A program made the translations under genes and the position numbers. Shown here one piece after another: positions 41,579 to 49,524 of a stretch of DNA of 64,000 bases (position 1 is its first letter; each line of letters opens with the position of its first letter). Below the pieces are notes generated by a model. That model had not been told where the DNA came from and searched no databases. It saw nothing but the letters and a program-made list of their open reading frames with translations. The DNA is from JAWPMT01 sp965601475 (GTDB lineage Bacteria; Bacteroidota; Bacteroidia; Cytophagales; Cyclobacteriaceae). The stretch spans positions 2,790,001 to 2,854,000 of the forward strand of contig OZ271832.1 in NCBI GenBank assembly GCA_965601475.1. The letters run 5' to 3'.

Positions 41579-42478
41579 TTATAAATATTTTCTGACCTGA
41601 TCACTGACAATGGCGATGCCCTCTTCAAAGCTATGCGGTTCATAGCCCAATACTGCACGGGCCTTGTCGATGATGAGCCCCGTTTTTGGCGGTCGTTTGG
41701 CAGCTTGTTTGAATATGGAACCGTCAGTCCGTAGCATGGTCTTCGTTTGGAGGCCGAAATAGCGAGCGGTCCGAATCGCCATGTCATAAGGTGTCAACAC
41801 CTCTTTTCCAGCGATGTTGAAAACTCCCGAGGCCCTCTTCTTTGCAATGAGGTAGCAGCCCATCGCAAGGTCCTCAGCCAGTGTCGGGCTCCTCCATTGG
41901 TCGTCGACGACCTTGATTTCCTTCTCTTGCTCGAGGTTCTTTTTGACCCAGAGGATAATGTTGGATCGGCTCATGTCAGCTACAATTCCGTAAACAAGCA
42001 CCGTTCGGATGATTGCCCAGTCGATTGTACTGCTCTTGAGAATTTCTTCAGATGCGAGCTTGCTTTCTCCGTAGTAGCTAATGGGATTGGCAGCCCCATC
42101 TTCGTCATAAGGACCGGCTGTCCCGTCAAAAATGAAATCCGTAGAGAGGTGAATCAGGAAGGCACCACATAGCTTGCATGCATCGACTACATGTTGCACC
42201 GCTGTGACGTTCTGTTCCCAGCAAGCGTCGTGTTCGGTTTCACATTGGTCCACGTTGGTCATGGCCGCCGTGTGTATTACCACATCCGGATGCGCTGACC
42301 CAATCACCTCCTGCGTCTCCTCAGCCGAGGTAGTATCCATCGTTTGATACCTGTATTTCCCTTCTCGGTTTCTATCAACTCCCCGGCCGGTAGCAACGAT
42401 CTCTGCACCTTTGCTACTCAGCAGCGCCACGAGTTTCTGCCCCAGCAGACCATTTGCACCGGTGATCAGCACTTTCAT
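41579..42478 (-). CDS. RmlD-like NAD(P)-dependent sugar-nucleotide reductase
   Basis: A 299-residue extended short-chain dehydrogenase of the dTDP-4-dehydrorhamnose reductase type. It has the N-terminal cofactor loop MKVLITGANGLLGQKLV, the STDFIFDG strand with catalytic Ser/Thr, and the active-site YYGESKLASEE (Tyr-x-x-x-Lys). RmlD-type enzymes reduce 4-keto sugars in surface polysaccharide synthesis; related proteins act on other sugar nucleotides or as regulatory subunits of SAM synthetase. The rest of a rhamnose operon is not in the window. It overlaps the upstream cyclophilin stop by 4 bases. Confidence 0.85.
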   Translation of the reverse strand: MKVLITGANGLLGQKLVALLSSKGAEIVATGRGVDRNREGKYRYQTMDTTSAEETQEVIGSAHPDVVIHTAAMTNVDQCETEHDACWEQNVTAVQHVVDACKLCGAFLIHLSTDFIFDGTAGPYDEDGAANPISYYGESKLASEEILKSSTIDWAIIRTVLVYGIVADMSRSNIILWVKKNLEQEKEIKVVDDQWRSPTLAEDLAMGCYLIAKKRASGVFNIAGKEVLTPYDMAIRTARYFGLQTKTMLRTDGSIFKQAAKRPPKTGLIIDKARAVLGYEPHSFEEGIAIVSDQVRKYL

Positions 42479-43347
42479 TTCTTCTTTTCTATCGGTGGAT
42501 AGACATACCCGTACTCCTCAGTGATTTTCTTGGTCTTAGCGACAATCACTTCCATCGTCATATAGGTGTCCTTTTTGGGTTTGTCTGCCCGACCTGTCTC
42601 TACACTGGCCAATTGATCAATCACTTCAAGCCCAGCGACCACCTCGCCGAAAACCGTGTAAGCATCATCCAGGTGAGGGCTCCCCCCCACAGTGGTATAA
42701 CTTACAACTCGTTCTGCGCTAATGTCCTTGATTGGGTTGAAGGAGGTCTTTTCGGCGACCAGCTCTTTCAACGAGAAGGCAAAATTCTTGAGGCTATCGA
42801 TAGAATAGTTCATACTAATTTCCCGAAACTGAGTCCGGATCGAATCATAGTCTGAGTTATTAAACAACTCACCCAAGCCCATTTGCAACTGAGGTTCATT
42901 GATCGTCAATTGCTGCTCATCGTGCTTTTTGCCCTGTACGATGTAAAACTGGCACGAAGAGGAATTCCTCTCAGGATTCACCCCGTCACCTTTTCTTGCT
43001 GCGGCCAGGGCTCCCTTCTTGTGATGAAACTGCTTGACAAATTCTCCAGGTATTTCCTTCAACTCAAAGTCTTCAGACTTCGGGTTTTTGGTCACATCCC
43101 CACCTTGTACCATAAACTCCTCAATGACTCGGTGCCAGATCACGGAGTCATACAATCCTGCTTTTGCCAATCGTAGAAAATTGGCTTTGTGCAACGGTGT
43201 TTCTTCATACAGCAGAACGGTCATATCCCCGAATTCTGTGTGAATGACCACTAACTCATCCTTTTTCTTAGGTTTGGGTTTAGCATGAACCCAAGGAGCC
43301 AGGAGGAGGGTTGAGAGGATCCCTATCAGTAGCGCGTTGAACCTCAT
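42475..43347 (-). CDS. Periplasmic cyclophilin-type peptidyl-prolyl isomerase
   Basis: A 290-residue cyclophilin with a Sec signal peptide (LLLAPWVHA). Core motifs are FLRLAKAGLYDSVIWHRVIE, FMVQGGDV and SSSCQFYIVQG, then YTVFGEVVAGLEVIDQL. Between the last two the protein carries an insertion of about 95 residues that simple cyclophilins lack. The catalytic Arg equivalent lies in WHRVI. It speeds proline isomerisation in exported proteins. It is a tandem paralogue of the next gene upstream and is joined to both neighbours by 4-base ATGA overlaps. Confidence 0.92.
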   Translation of the reverse strand: MRFNALLIGILSTLLLAPWVHAKPKPKKKDELVVIHTEFGDMTVLLYEETPLHKANFLRLAKAGLYDSVIWHRVIEEFMVQGGDVTKNPKSEDFELKEIPGEFVKQFHHKKGALAAARKGDGVNPERNSSSCQFYIVQGKKHDEQQLTINEPQLQMGLGELFNNSDYDSIRTQFREISMNYSIDSLKNFAFSLKELVAEKTSFNPIKDISAERVVSYTTVGGSPHLDDAYTVFGEVVAGLEVIDQLASVETGRADKPKKDTYMTMEVIVAKTKKITEEYGYVYPPIEKKK

Positions 43348-44198
43348 TGAAGAACAGGATATTCGTATCCGTATTTTTCCGTGATTTTGCTTTTGGCCAT
43401 GGTGCTCACTTTTATGGTCATGTCGATCTCTTCAAGTGGCTTGTCTCCAGGTCCCGTTTGTACTGCCGCAATTTTGTCGATTACGTCTAGTCCTTCCACG
43501 ACCTGACCAAATACCGTGTAACCTTCATCGAGAAATGGCGAACCAGATCCTGCCTCGCGATAAATCTCGTCTTTTTGTCCACCAAGCGGTCTTCGAAAAT
43601 CGGATTGTGTCTCAGCAGCCACTAAATCTCTTTGCTCGTAGATGAAATCAATGGCTCCTCTTTGCCCACCAACTGTCACTGCTTGCTGATATCCCTCTAT
43701 GATGTCCTGATAGCCTTGAGGATCCTGATTGACCATTTCGCCGAATTTAGCATTCAAGAGGGCGAGGTCCGTTACCAGCTTGTCATAGGCCTCCCCATGT
43801 ACGATGTAGAACTGACAGGATGAAGATTTCCTTTCCGGGTTGATTCCATCTCCCTGACGAGCTGCTGCCAGGGCGCCTTTGACATGGTAAAGGTTGGGCC
43901 GGATTTCTGCAGGTATTCGGCCACCTTCCGGCTCGCGATTACCTCCATAGACGTCACCCCCCTGGATCATGAATCCTTCTATTACACGGTGCCACAGCGT
44001 GTTGTCGTACTTGCCTTCCTCGGCAAGCTTGAGGAAGTTGGCTTTGTGTAGTGGCGTCTCATCGTATAGGATGGCTTTCATGTCTCCCATAGGTGTCTTG
44101 ATGGTGATCAGGTAGTCGGAGTCTCCATCTGCCGTAGAGTCGCAACCCCAAAGGGCGAATCCCATGACCGCCATGAGTAATTTGAATTTAAATTTCAT
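43344..44198 (-). CDS. Cyclophilin-type peptidyl-prolyl isomerase lipoprotein
   Basis: A 284-residue lipoprotein (lipobox ALWGCDS, Cys near residue 19) with the same cyclophilin layout as its downstream paralogue: FLKLAEEGKYDNTLWHRVIE, FMIQGGDV, SSSCQFYIVHG, an insertion of about 95 residues, then YTVFGQVVEGLDVIDKI. The two copies differ in export route, one anchored and one probably soluble in the periplasm. It lies in the holB-hemC run, overlapping hemC by 4 bases, which gives it no obvious functional link to haem synthesis. Confidence 0.92.
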   Translation of the reverse strand: MKFKFKLLMAVMGFALWGCDSTADGDSDYLITIKTPMGDMKAILYDETPLHKANFLKLAEEGKYDNTLWHRVIEGFMIQGGDVYGGNREPEGGRIPAEIRPNLYHVKGALAAARQGDGINPERKSSSCQFYIVHGEAYDKLVTDLALLNAKFGEMVNQDPQGYQDIIEGYQQAVTVGGQRGAIDFIYEQRDLVAAETQSDFRRPLGGQKDEIYREAGSGSPFLDEGYTVFGQVVEGLDVIDKIAAVQTGPGDKPLEEIDMTIKVSTMAKSKITEKYGYEYPVLQ

Positions 44199-45097
44199 AT
44201 CTGTGATTTGATTTCCTTTAAAATATTACCTCCACCTTGCTGTAAAACTATATCGGCAACTGCAAGGCCCAAAGCCTCCGGATCCATACCTTGCTGCTTT
44301 TCAATGATTAGCTGCCTGCCATCCAGGCTAATAATTCCACCTTCAATTTCGATTTGCGATCCGATGTACCGAGCCTCAGCGAAAACCGGTATGCTACATC
44401 CACCATCCAATCTTCGGAGGAAAGACCGCTCTGCCAATAGCAGCTTTTCAGTCTTATCATCATTGACCGCGCTCCTTACGGAATCCTTTTTTGAGGTATT
44501 CAGGGCTTTGGCACATTCAATGGCGAGGCTCCCCTGGCCCACGGCGGGGATAAATGAGAGGTGCTCCCGGATTATATGGCCATAACCCATTCGGTGTACA
44601 CCAGCGAAAGCCAACGCCAAAGCATCGCAATCTCCTCTGGTCATTTTTTCAATCCTGGTTTGCAAATTGCCACGCATGTCGACAAGCTTGATATTTGGGT
44701 AGAATCGTCGAAATAGGGCTACTCGTCTCGTGGAGGAAGTGCCCACAACGAGTTTTTCCGAGCTCAGGTCAATGGGCCCATTGCTGATGAGTACATCATT
44801 GGTCTGCTCACGCTCCGAAAAGGCGAGAATCTCAAATGCCTCATCCAGCGAGGATTGCAAGTCTTTGGCGCTGTGTACGGCAATGTCGATGTCACCAGAT
44901 TGCAACAGATCTTCGAGCTCTTCAGTGAACACCCCTTTGCTACCAATTTTTGCGATGGAGGTATCAAGAACTTTGTCTCCCTTGGTTTCAATTCCTACAA
45001 TCTCTGCAGTCACGCCATGTGCACTCAGCAAGCTGGCTACATGTTCAGCCTGCCACATGGCAAGTCTGCTCTTCCTTGTACCTATCCTAATCTTCAA
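44195..45097 (-). CDS. hemC: Hydroxymethylbilane synthase (porphobilinogen deaminase)
   Basis: A 300-residue enzyme that polymerises four porphobilinogen molecules to hydroxymethylbilane in haem synthesis. Visible are IRIGTRKSRLAMWQAEHV, the catalytic Asp region VHSAKDLQSSLD, the substrate loop GTSSTRRVALFRRFYP, and the dipyrromethane-cofactor Cys in LDGGCSIPVFAEA. The first domain starts at residue 1, with the ATG at 45097. The gene follows holB after one base and overlaps the cyclophilin lipoprotein by 4 bases. Confidence 0.97.
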   Translation of the reverse strand: MKIRIGTRKSRLAMWQAEHVASLLSAHGVTAEIVGIETKGDKVLDTSIAKIGSKGVFTEELEDLLQSGDIDIAVHSAKDLQSSLDEAFEILAFSEREQTNDVLISNGPIDLSSEKLVVGTSSTRRVALFRRFYPNIKLVDMRGNLQTRIEKMTRGDCDALALAFAGVHRMGYGHIIREHLSFIPAVGQGSLAIECAKALNTSKKDSVRSAVNDDKTEKLLLAERSFLRRLDGGCSIPVFAEARYIGSQIEIEGGIISLDGRQLIIEKQQGMDPEALGLAVADIVLQQGGGNILKEIKSQI

Positions 45098-45098
45098 T

Positions 45099-46217
45099 TC
45101 AACGATTGTTCAGTAATTGTATAAAATCTATTGAGAGACTCAGGTGCGTAATTCGTGGGTTGGCATTTCGCTCCAGGTGATAGAGGGCTTCATTCAATTT
45201 TGAATACATCTCTTCAAGTCTCTCCAATTTGGCAGTGGCGGCGAACTTTTGAACGAAAGTGAGTTCCTCTCCCAGCGTATGGTTCAAATCTGATGACTGG
45301 CAAAGACTCACCATCGCTTCTCTCAAAATGTTCAGTGCAAATCGAAACTGGCTAAACTGTTTCCCTTTGCCTTGCTGCGAAAAATACTCGCTCCGCTTGA
45401 CGAGTTCCCCAAAATCAGCACGAAGGCAAGACCTCATCCATTGTTGGAATTCACTATAGGCCAAATCCTCACTATGAGAAAGCAAAGCCTCTGCCTTAAG
45501 CACGCTTCCTTCCGCAATACGCGCGACCTTGACCGAGTCTTCCTTGGCTATGTCTCTTTGTTTGACGAGGAATTCGACAATCTCTTCATCGTGAAAGACA
45601 GGAATATTCACCAATTGAGTTCTTGACGTAATGGTCGTGATGATGTCTTCAAGATTATAGCTCACCAACAGGTATATGGTCTTCTCCGGTGGTTCTTCCA
45701 ATACCTTGAGGATGGCATTTGCAGCTGAGATATTCATGGTTTCAGGATACCATATCAGCAGTATTTTGTAATGCCCCTCAAACGACTTCATGCTTACCGT
45801 CTTGATGATATTTCTGGCTTCTTCTTTGTGGATTTGAACAGCCTTATCGGCGATTTCTGCGAAGCTTTGCCATTGCTCCAGGTTGCCATAGGGTAGCTGT
45901 TGGAGGAAATCACGCCAATGTTTCAATAGCTGGTTCTGCGTAGCAGGATCTGTCTTTGCGCCTGATTTTGGAAAGAAGTAGTGGACGTCCGGATGAATGT
46001 GCTTGTCCATTTTCTGGCAGGATGGGCACTCTCCACAGGCATCCTCGTCGCTGCGATTTTCACATAGTAAATACCGGGAGAACGCCAGTGCCATTGGAAA
46101 AGCAGCTCCTCCCTCATTGCCATGAAACAATTGCGCATGAGCGATAGTGTTGTGTCTCAGAGAACTTTTCAGAGTCTCCTTGATATCGTGGTGGCCGGGG
46201 ATTTCTGCAAATTTCAT
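45099..46217 (-). CDS. holB: DNA polymerase III delta-prime subunit
   Basis: A 372-residue clamp-loader subunit that helps load the sliding clamp onto DNA. It has the AAA+ fold with the non-canonical P-loop region FHGNEGGAAFPMALAFSR, the zinc-binding cysteines of CENRSDEDACGECPSC, and sensor 1 region SRTQLVNIP (the SRC-type motif of clamp-loader subunits). A degenerate P-loop is normal for delta-prime, which does not bind ATP in most bacteria. It is one base from hemC and three bases from the GlmU-like gene. Confidence 0.9.
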   Translation of the reverse strand: MKFAEIPGHHDIKETLKSSLRHNTIAHAQLFHGNEGGAAFPMALAFSRYLLCENRSDEDACGECPSCQKMDKHIHPDVHYFFPKSGAKTDPATQNQLLKHWRDFLQQLPYGNLEQWQSFAEIADKAVQIHKEEARNIIKTVSMKSFEGHYKILLIWYPETMNISAANAILKVLEEPPEKTIYLLVSYNLEDIITTITSRTQLVNIPVFHDEEIVEFLVKQRDIAKEDSVKVARIAEGSVLKAEALLSHSEDLAYSEFQQWMRSCLRADFGELVKRSEYFSQQGKGKQFSQFRFALNILREAMVSLCQSSDLNHTLGEELTFVQKFAATAKLERLEEMYSKLNEALYHLERNANPRITHLSLSIDFIQLLNNR

Positions 46218-46220
46218 TGG

Positions 46221-47396
46221 TCAGTTCTCCCAGGTTCTGTACTTGGCTGATCGTTCGTAGACGACCCTAATGATATCCTTATCCTGTTGTTCCAGTTTTT
46301 TCCCTCTTCTGGCCATTACCAATTCTATCATTTCGTAGGCCTTTTCAAGCTGGTAAGTTGCGTACCTATCCCGACCACCCCAGGCAAAGGAGGGAACAAA
46401 TTTTTTGTGAAACCCCTCTCCAAAAAGACTGGCGCTAACGCCCACCACCGTTCCGGTATTGAAAGTGGTATGGATCGAACATTTTGAATGATCGCCCATA
46501 ATCAATCCACAAAACTGCATGCCTGTGTCTTCATATCGATCTGTCGCATGGCTCCATACCTGCACGTTGCGGTAGTTGTTCTTCAGGTTGGAGCTGTCAC
46601 TGGCGGCACCAATGTTGCACCATTCACCAATGACCGCATTGCCCAGGAATCCATCATGTGCCTTGTTGCTGTAACCCATGATAATGGTGTTGGAGTACTC
46701 GCCTCCCACCTTGGAATAGGGACCTACTGTTGCATCTCCCCTTATTTTCGCGCCCATGTTGATATGGGCTCCTTCACCCAGTGCAAAGGGCCCCCGAATG
46801 ATAGCGCCTTCATGAATAGTACTTCCTTTTCCCAGGTATATCGGACCTTCCTCCGCATTGAGAATGGCTGCTTTTACCCTGGCACCTTCTTCAAGGAATA
46901 TATCGGAGCCGTAGGTTGCGGTATGCGGATCATTCAATGGTTGTGACTGCCTGCCGGAGGTTAACAGCTGGAAGTCTGCTTTTATCTGCTGGCCATTCTT
47001 TCTGAAGAAATCCCACGGCCGTTGAGCCATATCAGGTTCTCCAGCGAAGTCAATGGCTTCGAGGTCGGTTGTGTCTTGCGCGTAGCTATTCACGTTTGCT
47101 GCTAACAACGTGTCGCCGTTTCGGAGCTTCTGACCTGGCTTTAAGCTTTGAATCACACTGACAACAGCCTCACTTGGAAGTAGGCAGCTATTGATAAGTA
47201 TACCCCCTCCAGCAGGTGTCGGATACTTGTTTTGCAAATAATCCTCAGTGATTATGGAGATGTCCTCACCTAGAACCCTTTCCCATTTTTCGAGGATTGT
47301 CAGGATTCCAATGCGTAGCGCAGCAATGGGCTTGAGGTAGCTAAGTGGCAAAAGGTTGACCCGATCTTGACGAGCATCAAATAAGGCGTAGGGCAT
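46221..47396 (-). CDS. GlmU-like sugar-phosphate nucleotidyltransferase with left-handed beta-helix
   Basis: A 391-residue protein resembling the GlmU-family proteins of Bacteroidota. The N-terminal half is a divergent nucleotidyltransferase-like region (GGGILINSCLLPSEAVV). From about residue 180 the hexapeptide repeats of a left-handed beta-helix appear: IYLGKGSTIHEGAIIRGPFA and NMGAKIRGDATVGPYSKVGG, with VWSHATDRYED and CGLIMGDHSKCSIHTTFNTG. It probably makes or acylates a nucleotide sugar for cell-wall or LPS synthesis; whether both activities remain is not clear. It begins the long leftward run and starts just after the rpmE terminator. Confidence 0.8.
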   Translation of the reverse strand: MPYALFDARQDRVNLLPLSYLKPIAALRIGILTILEKWERVLGEDISIITEDYLQNKYPTPAGGGILINSCLLPSEAVVSVIQSLKPGQKLRNGDTLLAANVNSYAQDTTDLEAIDFAGEPDMAQRPWDFFRKNGQQIKADFQLLTSGRQSQPLNDPHTATYGSDIFLEEGARVKAAILNAEEGPIYLGKGSTIHEGAIIRGPFALGEGAHINMGAKIRGDATVGPYSKVGGEYSNTIIMGYSNKAHDGFLGNAVIGEWCNIGAASDSSNLKNNYRNVQVWSHATDRYEDTGMQFCGLIMGDHSKCSIHTTFNTGTVVGVSASLFGEGFHKKFVPSFAWGGRDRYATYQLEKAYEMIELVMARRGKKLEQQDKDIIRVVYERSAKYRTWEN

Positions 47397-47401
47397 ACCC
47401 C

Positions 47402-47437
47402 AAAAATAAAAAAGTCTTCAGCAGGTGCCGAAGACTT
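47402..47437 (-). terminator. rpmE: Rho-independent terminator after rpmE
   Basis: Read leftward from rpmE, AAGTCTTC (47437-47430) and GAAGACTT (47419-47412) form a perfect 8-bp stem with a 10-base loop, followed at once by TTTTATTTTT. It lies 24 bases after the rpmE stop and immediately before the GlmU-like ATG, so it separates the two transcripts. Confidence 0.88.
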
Positions 47438-47461
47438 GTGATACGTTGAGAAATATTTCGG

Positions 47462-47707
47462 TTATTTCTTTTTGTACTTCTTGTTGAATTTTTCAACCCG
47501 GCCTGCAGTATCCAGAAATATTTTCTTTCCGGTGTAGAAAGGATGTGAAGCAGAACTCACCTCCACCTTCACCAGGGGATACTCTTTACCATCTTCCCAT
47601 TTGATGGTTTCCTTTGTGTTAATCGTGGACTTCGTGAGAAATTTGAAATCACTTGTGGTATCAAGAAAAACAACTTCTCTATAGTCCGGATGAATATCTT
47701 TTTTCAT
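47462..47707 (-). CDS. rpmE: 50S ribosomal protein L31, type B
   Basis: An 81-residue type B L31: it begins MKKDIHPDYREVVFLDTTSD, contains SSASHPFYTGKKIFLDTAGR and ends NKKYKKK. It lacks the four zinc-binding cysteines of type A L31. The ATG at 47707 follows a consensus promoter, and the longer open frame upstream to 47761 is not needed. L31 bridges the two ribosomal subunits. It is flanked by its own promoter and terminator and appears to be a single-gene transcript. Confidence 0.97.
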   Translation of the reverse strand: MKKDIHPDYREVVFLDTTSDFKFLTKSTINTKETIKWEDGKEYPLVKVEVSSASHPFYTGKKIFLDTAGRVEKFNKKYKKK

Positions 47708-47758
47708 TTCTTTAATCTTTGTGTGAAGGTATGCAGGACACCTTTTCAAAAAGGATTG

Positions 47759-47789
47759 CAAATTTAGGAGCTTTTATGCTTAACACAAA
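47759..47789 (-). promoter_or_regulatory. rpmE: Consensus promoter of rpmE
   Basis: Read leftward: TTTG (47789-47786), 19 bases, TAAATTTG (47766-47759), an exact match to TTTG-N19-TANNTTTG. Transcription should start near 47752, about 45 bases before the ATG at 47707. The -33 box lies inside the first codons of the divergent Wzi-like gene if that gene starts at 47776. Confidence 0.78.
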
Positions 47790-49524
47790 GGTCATGACTT
47801 TTTTTGTTGGAAAAACCCCAGCAGTTATCAAATGTTGGGTTATCGGCAAGTTGGTGACTGCTATTTCGCTTGTATTTGTGACCTGCAGTGCATTTTCGCA
47901 ATCTGCTGATTATCCCCTGAACACCCCAAATTATGCTTTTCTGGATCGATATGTCGTAAAGCAAAGTAAACAGTTCTTTACCACGGTGAAGCCATACAGT
48001 CGCAAGTCGGGAGCTAGCCTTCTTGGCGGACTTGAAGAACCCTCTACCTCCGGGCCTTTGGCTTTCAACCGAAGTTATCTGCTCTATGAATCAAGGGAGT
48101 TCTTGCAGGATACCACCATTGCGCGGGCCAGAAAGCCGCTTTGGAAGCGATTCTACAAGTTCGAACCGGACCTGGTATCTGTGCGGAACGAAGGTCTGGA
48201 CCTGCACGTGAATCCCGTTGGGGAAGTGGCCCTGGGAAATGACAATGCCTTATCTAGCCCATTATTTGTCAATACCCGTGGGATAGATATACGAGGCACC
48301 ATAGATAATAAAATCGCTTTTGCCACCTTCATTCACGAAAACCAACTAAGACTACCGGGCTACATTCAACAGGTTCAAGATACCGTGGGCGTGATACCCC
48401 GTGAAGGCTTCTGGAAAGAATTTGGTGATGATGCGTACGATTTCCTTAGGGCCCAGGGATACGTGGACTTTGGCATTACCAAACATTTTTCTGCTCAGTT
48501 TGGATTTGGAAGACATTTCGTTGGGAATGGAAAGCGCTCCATGATCCTATCAGATTTTGCCAATTCCTATCCCTATTTGAGGTTGACGACGGAAGTCTGG
48601 AAGATCAAATACACCAACATATTTGCAGAGCTGGTCGCTGATGTGTTCTTCTTTGACGGGGGCACGCTTGGTTCCAGATCATACCCTAACAAGTTTTTTG
48701 CGTTTCATCATCTGGACATCGCGATTACGGAGGATTTTCACCTGGGCTTGTTCGAATCTGTTTTGCACGGGCGACCTGATTCTTTGGGTGGTACTGATTT
48801 GAAATTCGAATACCTCAATCCAATAATCTTCTACGGTGCCATAGAGCAGCAGGATGGCAGCGCCGACAATGCCATTGTGGGTCTCGACTTCAGGTGGGAT
48901 CTGCTGAAGCGCATGCAGCTTTATGGGCAGTTTATTTTGGACGAGCTTATCATTGACGAATTACTCAGCAATAGCGGTTGGTGGGGTAATAAGTATGGTT
49001 TCCAGTTAGGCTTGAAACATTTTGATTTTCTCGTTCCGACCTGGAATTGGCAACTTGAATACAACCAGGCGAGACCCTTTACTTACTCCCATGATGGTGA
49101 TTTCACAGCTTACACGCACTATCGTCAACCTCTGGCTCATCCTTTAGGCGCCAATTTCCGAGAGCTAATTTTCATTACCAGTTATCAACCTTTGCCAAGA
49201 ATAACCCTGGATGCGACATTGCTTTATGCTGATTACGGTTCGGGGCCGGTAAATGGCTTCAGTATTGGCAGGGACCCGAATATCAACTCAAATAATCGTG
49301 GTCTGGGTGCTGAAAACGATTTTGGCAATCGCCAGGGCCAGGGAATTGCCTCTGAAGTTGGGTTGGTTCAGCTAGTGGGCAGTTATCAGTGGAAGCACAA
49401 TTTATTTTTCGATTTGCAATTCATCCACCGGCAAGAAGATCGTGAAGACCGATCCAACGCTTCCTCCAATATATTTGTCGCTGGCATACGCTGGAACATT
49501 GCGCGGCGTACTTACTTGTTTTAG
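47776..49524 (+). CDS. Wzi-like outer membrane capsule-assembly family protein
   Basis: A 582-residue outer membrane protein from ATG 47776, where AGGAG lies 5 bases upstream; a start at 47794 is also possible. A long n-region is followed by the hydrophobic signal WVIGKLVTAISLVFVTCSAF and a cut after SQ. The mature protein is a beta-barrel with many amphipathic strands (AQFGFGRHFVGNGKRSMILS, RLTTEVWKIKYTNIFAELVA, LGLKHFDFLVPTWNWQLEYN). The RHFVGNGKRSM block is typical of the capsule assembly Wzi family in Bacteroidota. It precedes the MsbA-like exporter with no gap, suggesting a surface-glycan or lipid role. Confidence 0.82.
   Translation: MLNTKVMTFFVGKTPAVIKCWVIGKLVTAISLVFVTCSAFSQSADYPLNTPNYAFLDRYVVKQSKQFFTTVKPYSRKSGASLLGGLEEPSTSGPLAFNRSYLLYESREFLQDTTIARARKPLWKRFYKFEPDLVSVRNEGLDLHVNPVGEVALGNDNALSSPLFVNTRGIDIRGTIDNKIAFATFIHENQLRLPGYIQQVQDTVGVIPREGFWKEFGDDAYDFLRAQGYVDFGITKHFSAQFGFGRHFVGNGKRSMILSDFANSYPYLRLTTEVWKIKYTNIFAELVADVFFFDGGTLGSRSYPNKFFAFHHLDIAITEDFHLGLFESVLHGRPDSLGGTDLKFEYLNPIIFYGAIEQQDGSADNAIVGLDFRWDLLKRMQLYGQFILDELIIDELLSNSGWWGNKYGFQLGLKHFDFLVPTWNWQLEYNQARPFTYSHDGDFTAYTHYRQPLAHPLGANFRELIFITSYQPLPRITLDATLLYADYGSGPVNGFSIGRDPNINSNNRGLGAENDFGNRQGQGIASEVGLVQLVGSYQWKHNLFFDLQFIHRQEDREDRSNASSNIFVAGIRWNIARRTYLF

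Noticed and set aside
47401..47408. TATTTTTG on the left strand just before the GlmU-like start
   Set aside because: It is the U-run of the rpmE terminator, lies only 5 bases before the ATG, and has no -33 box at 19 bases.
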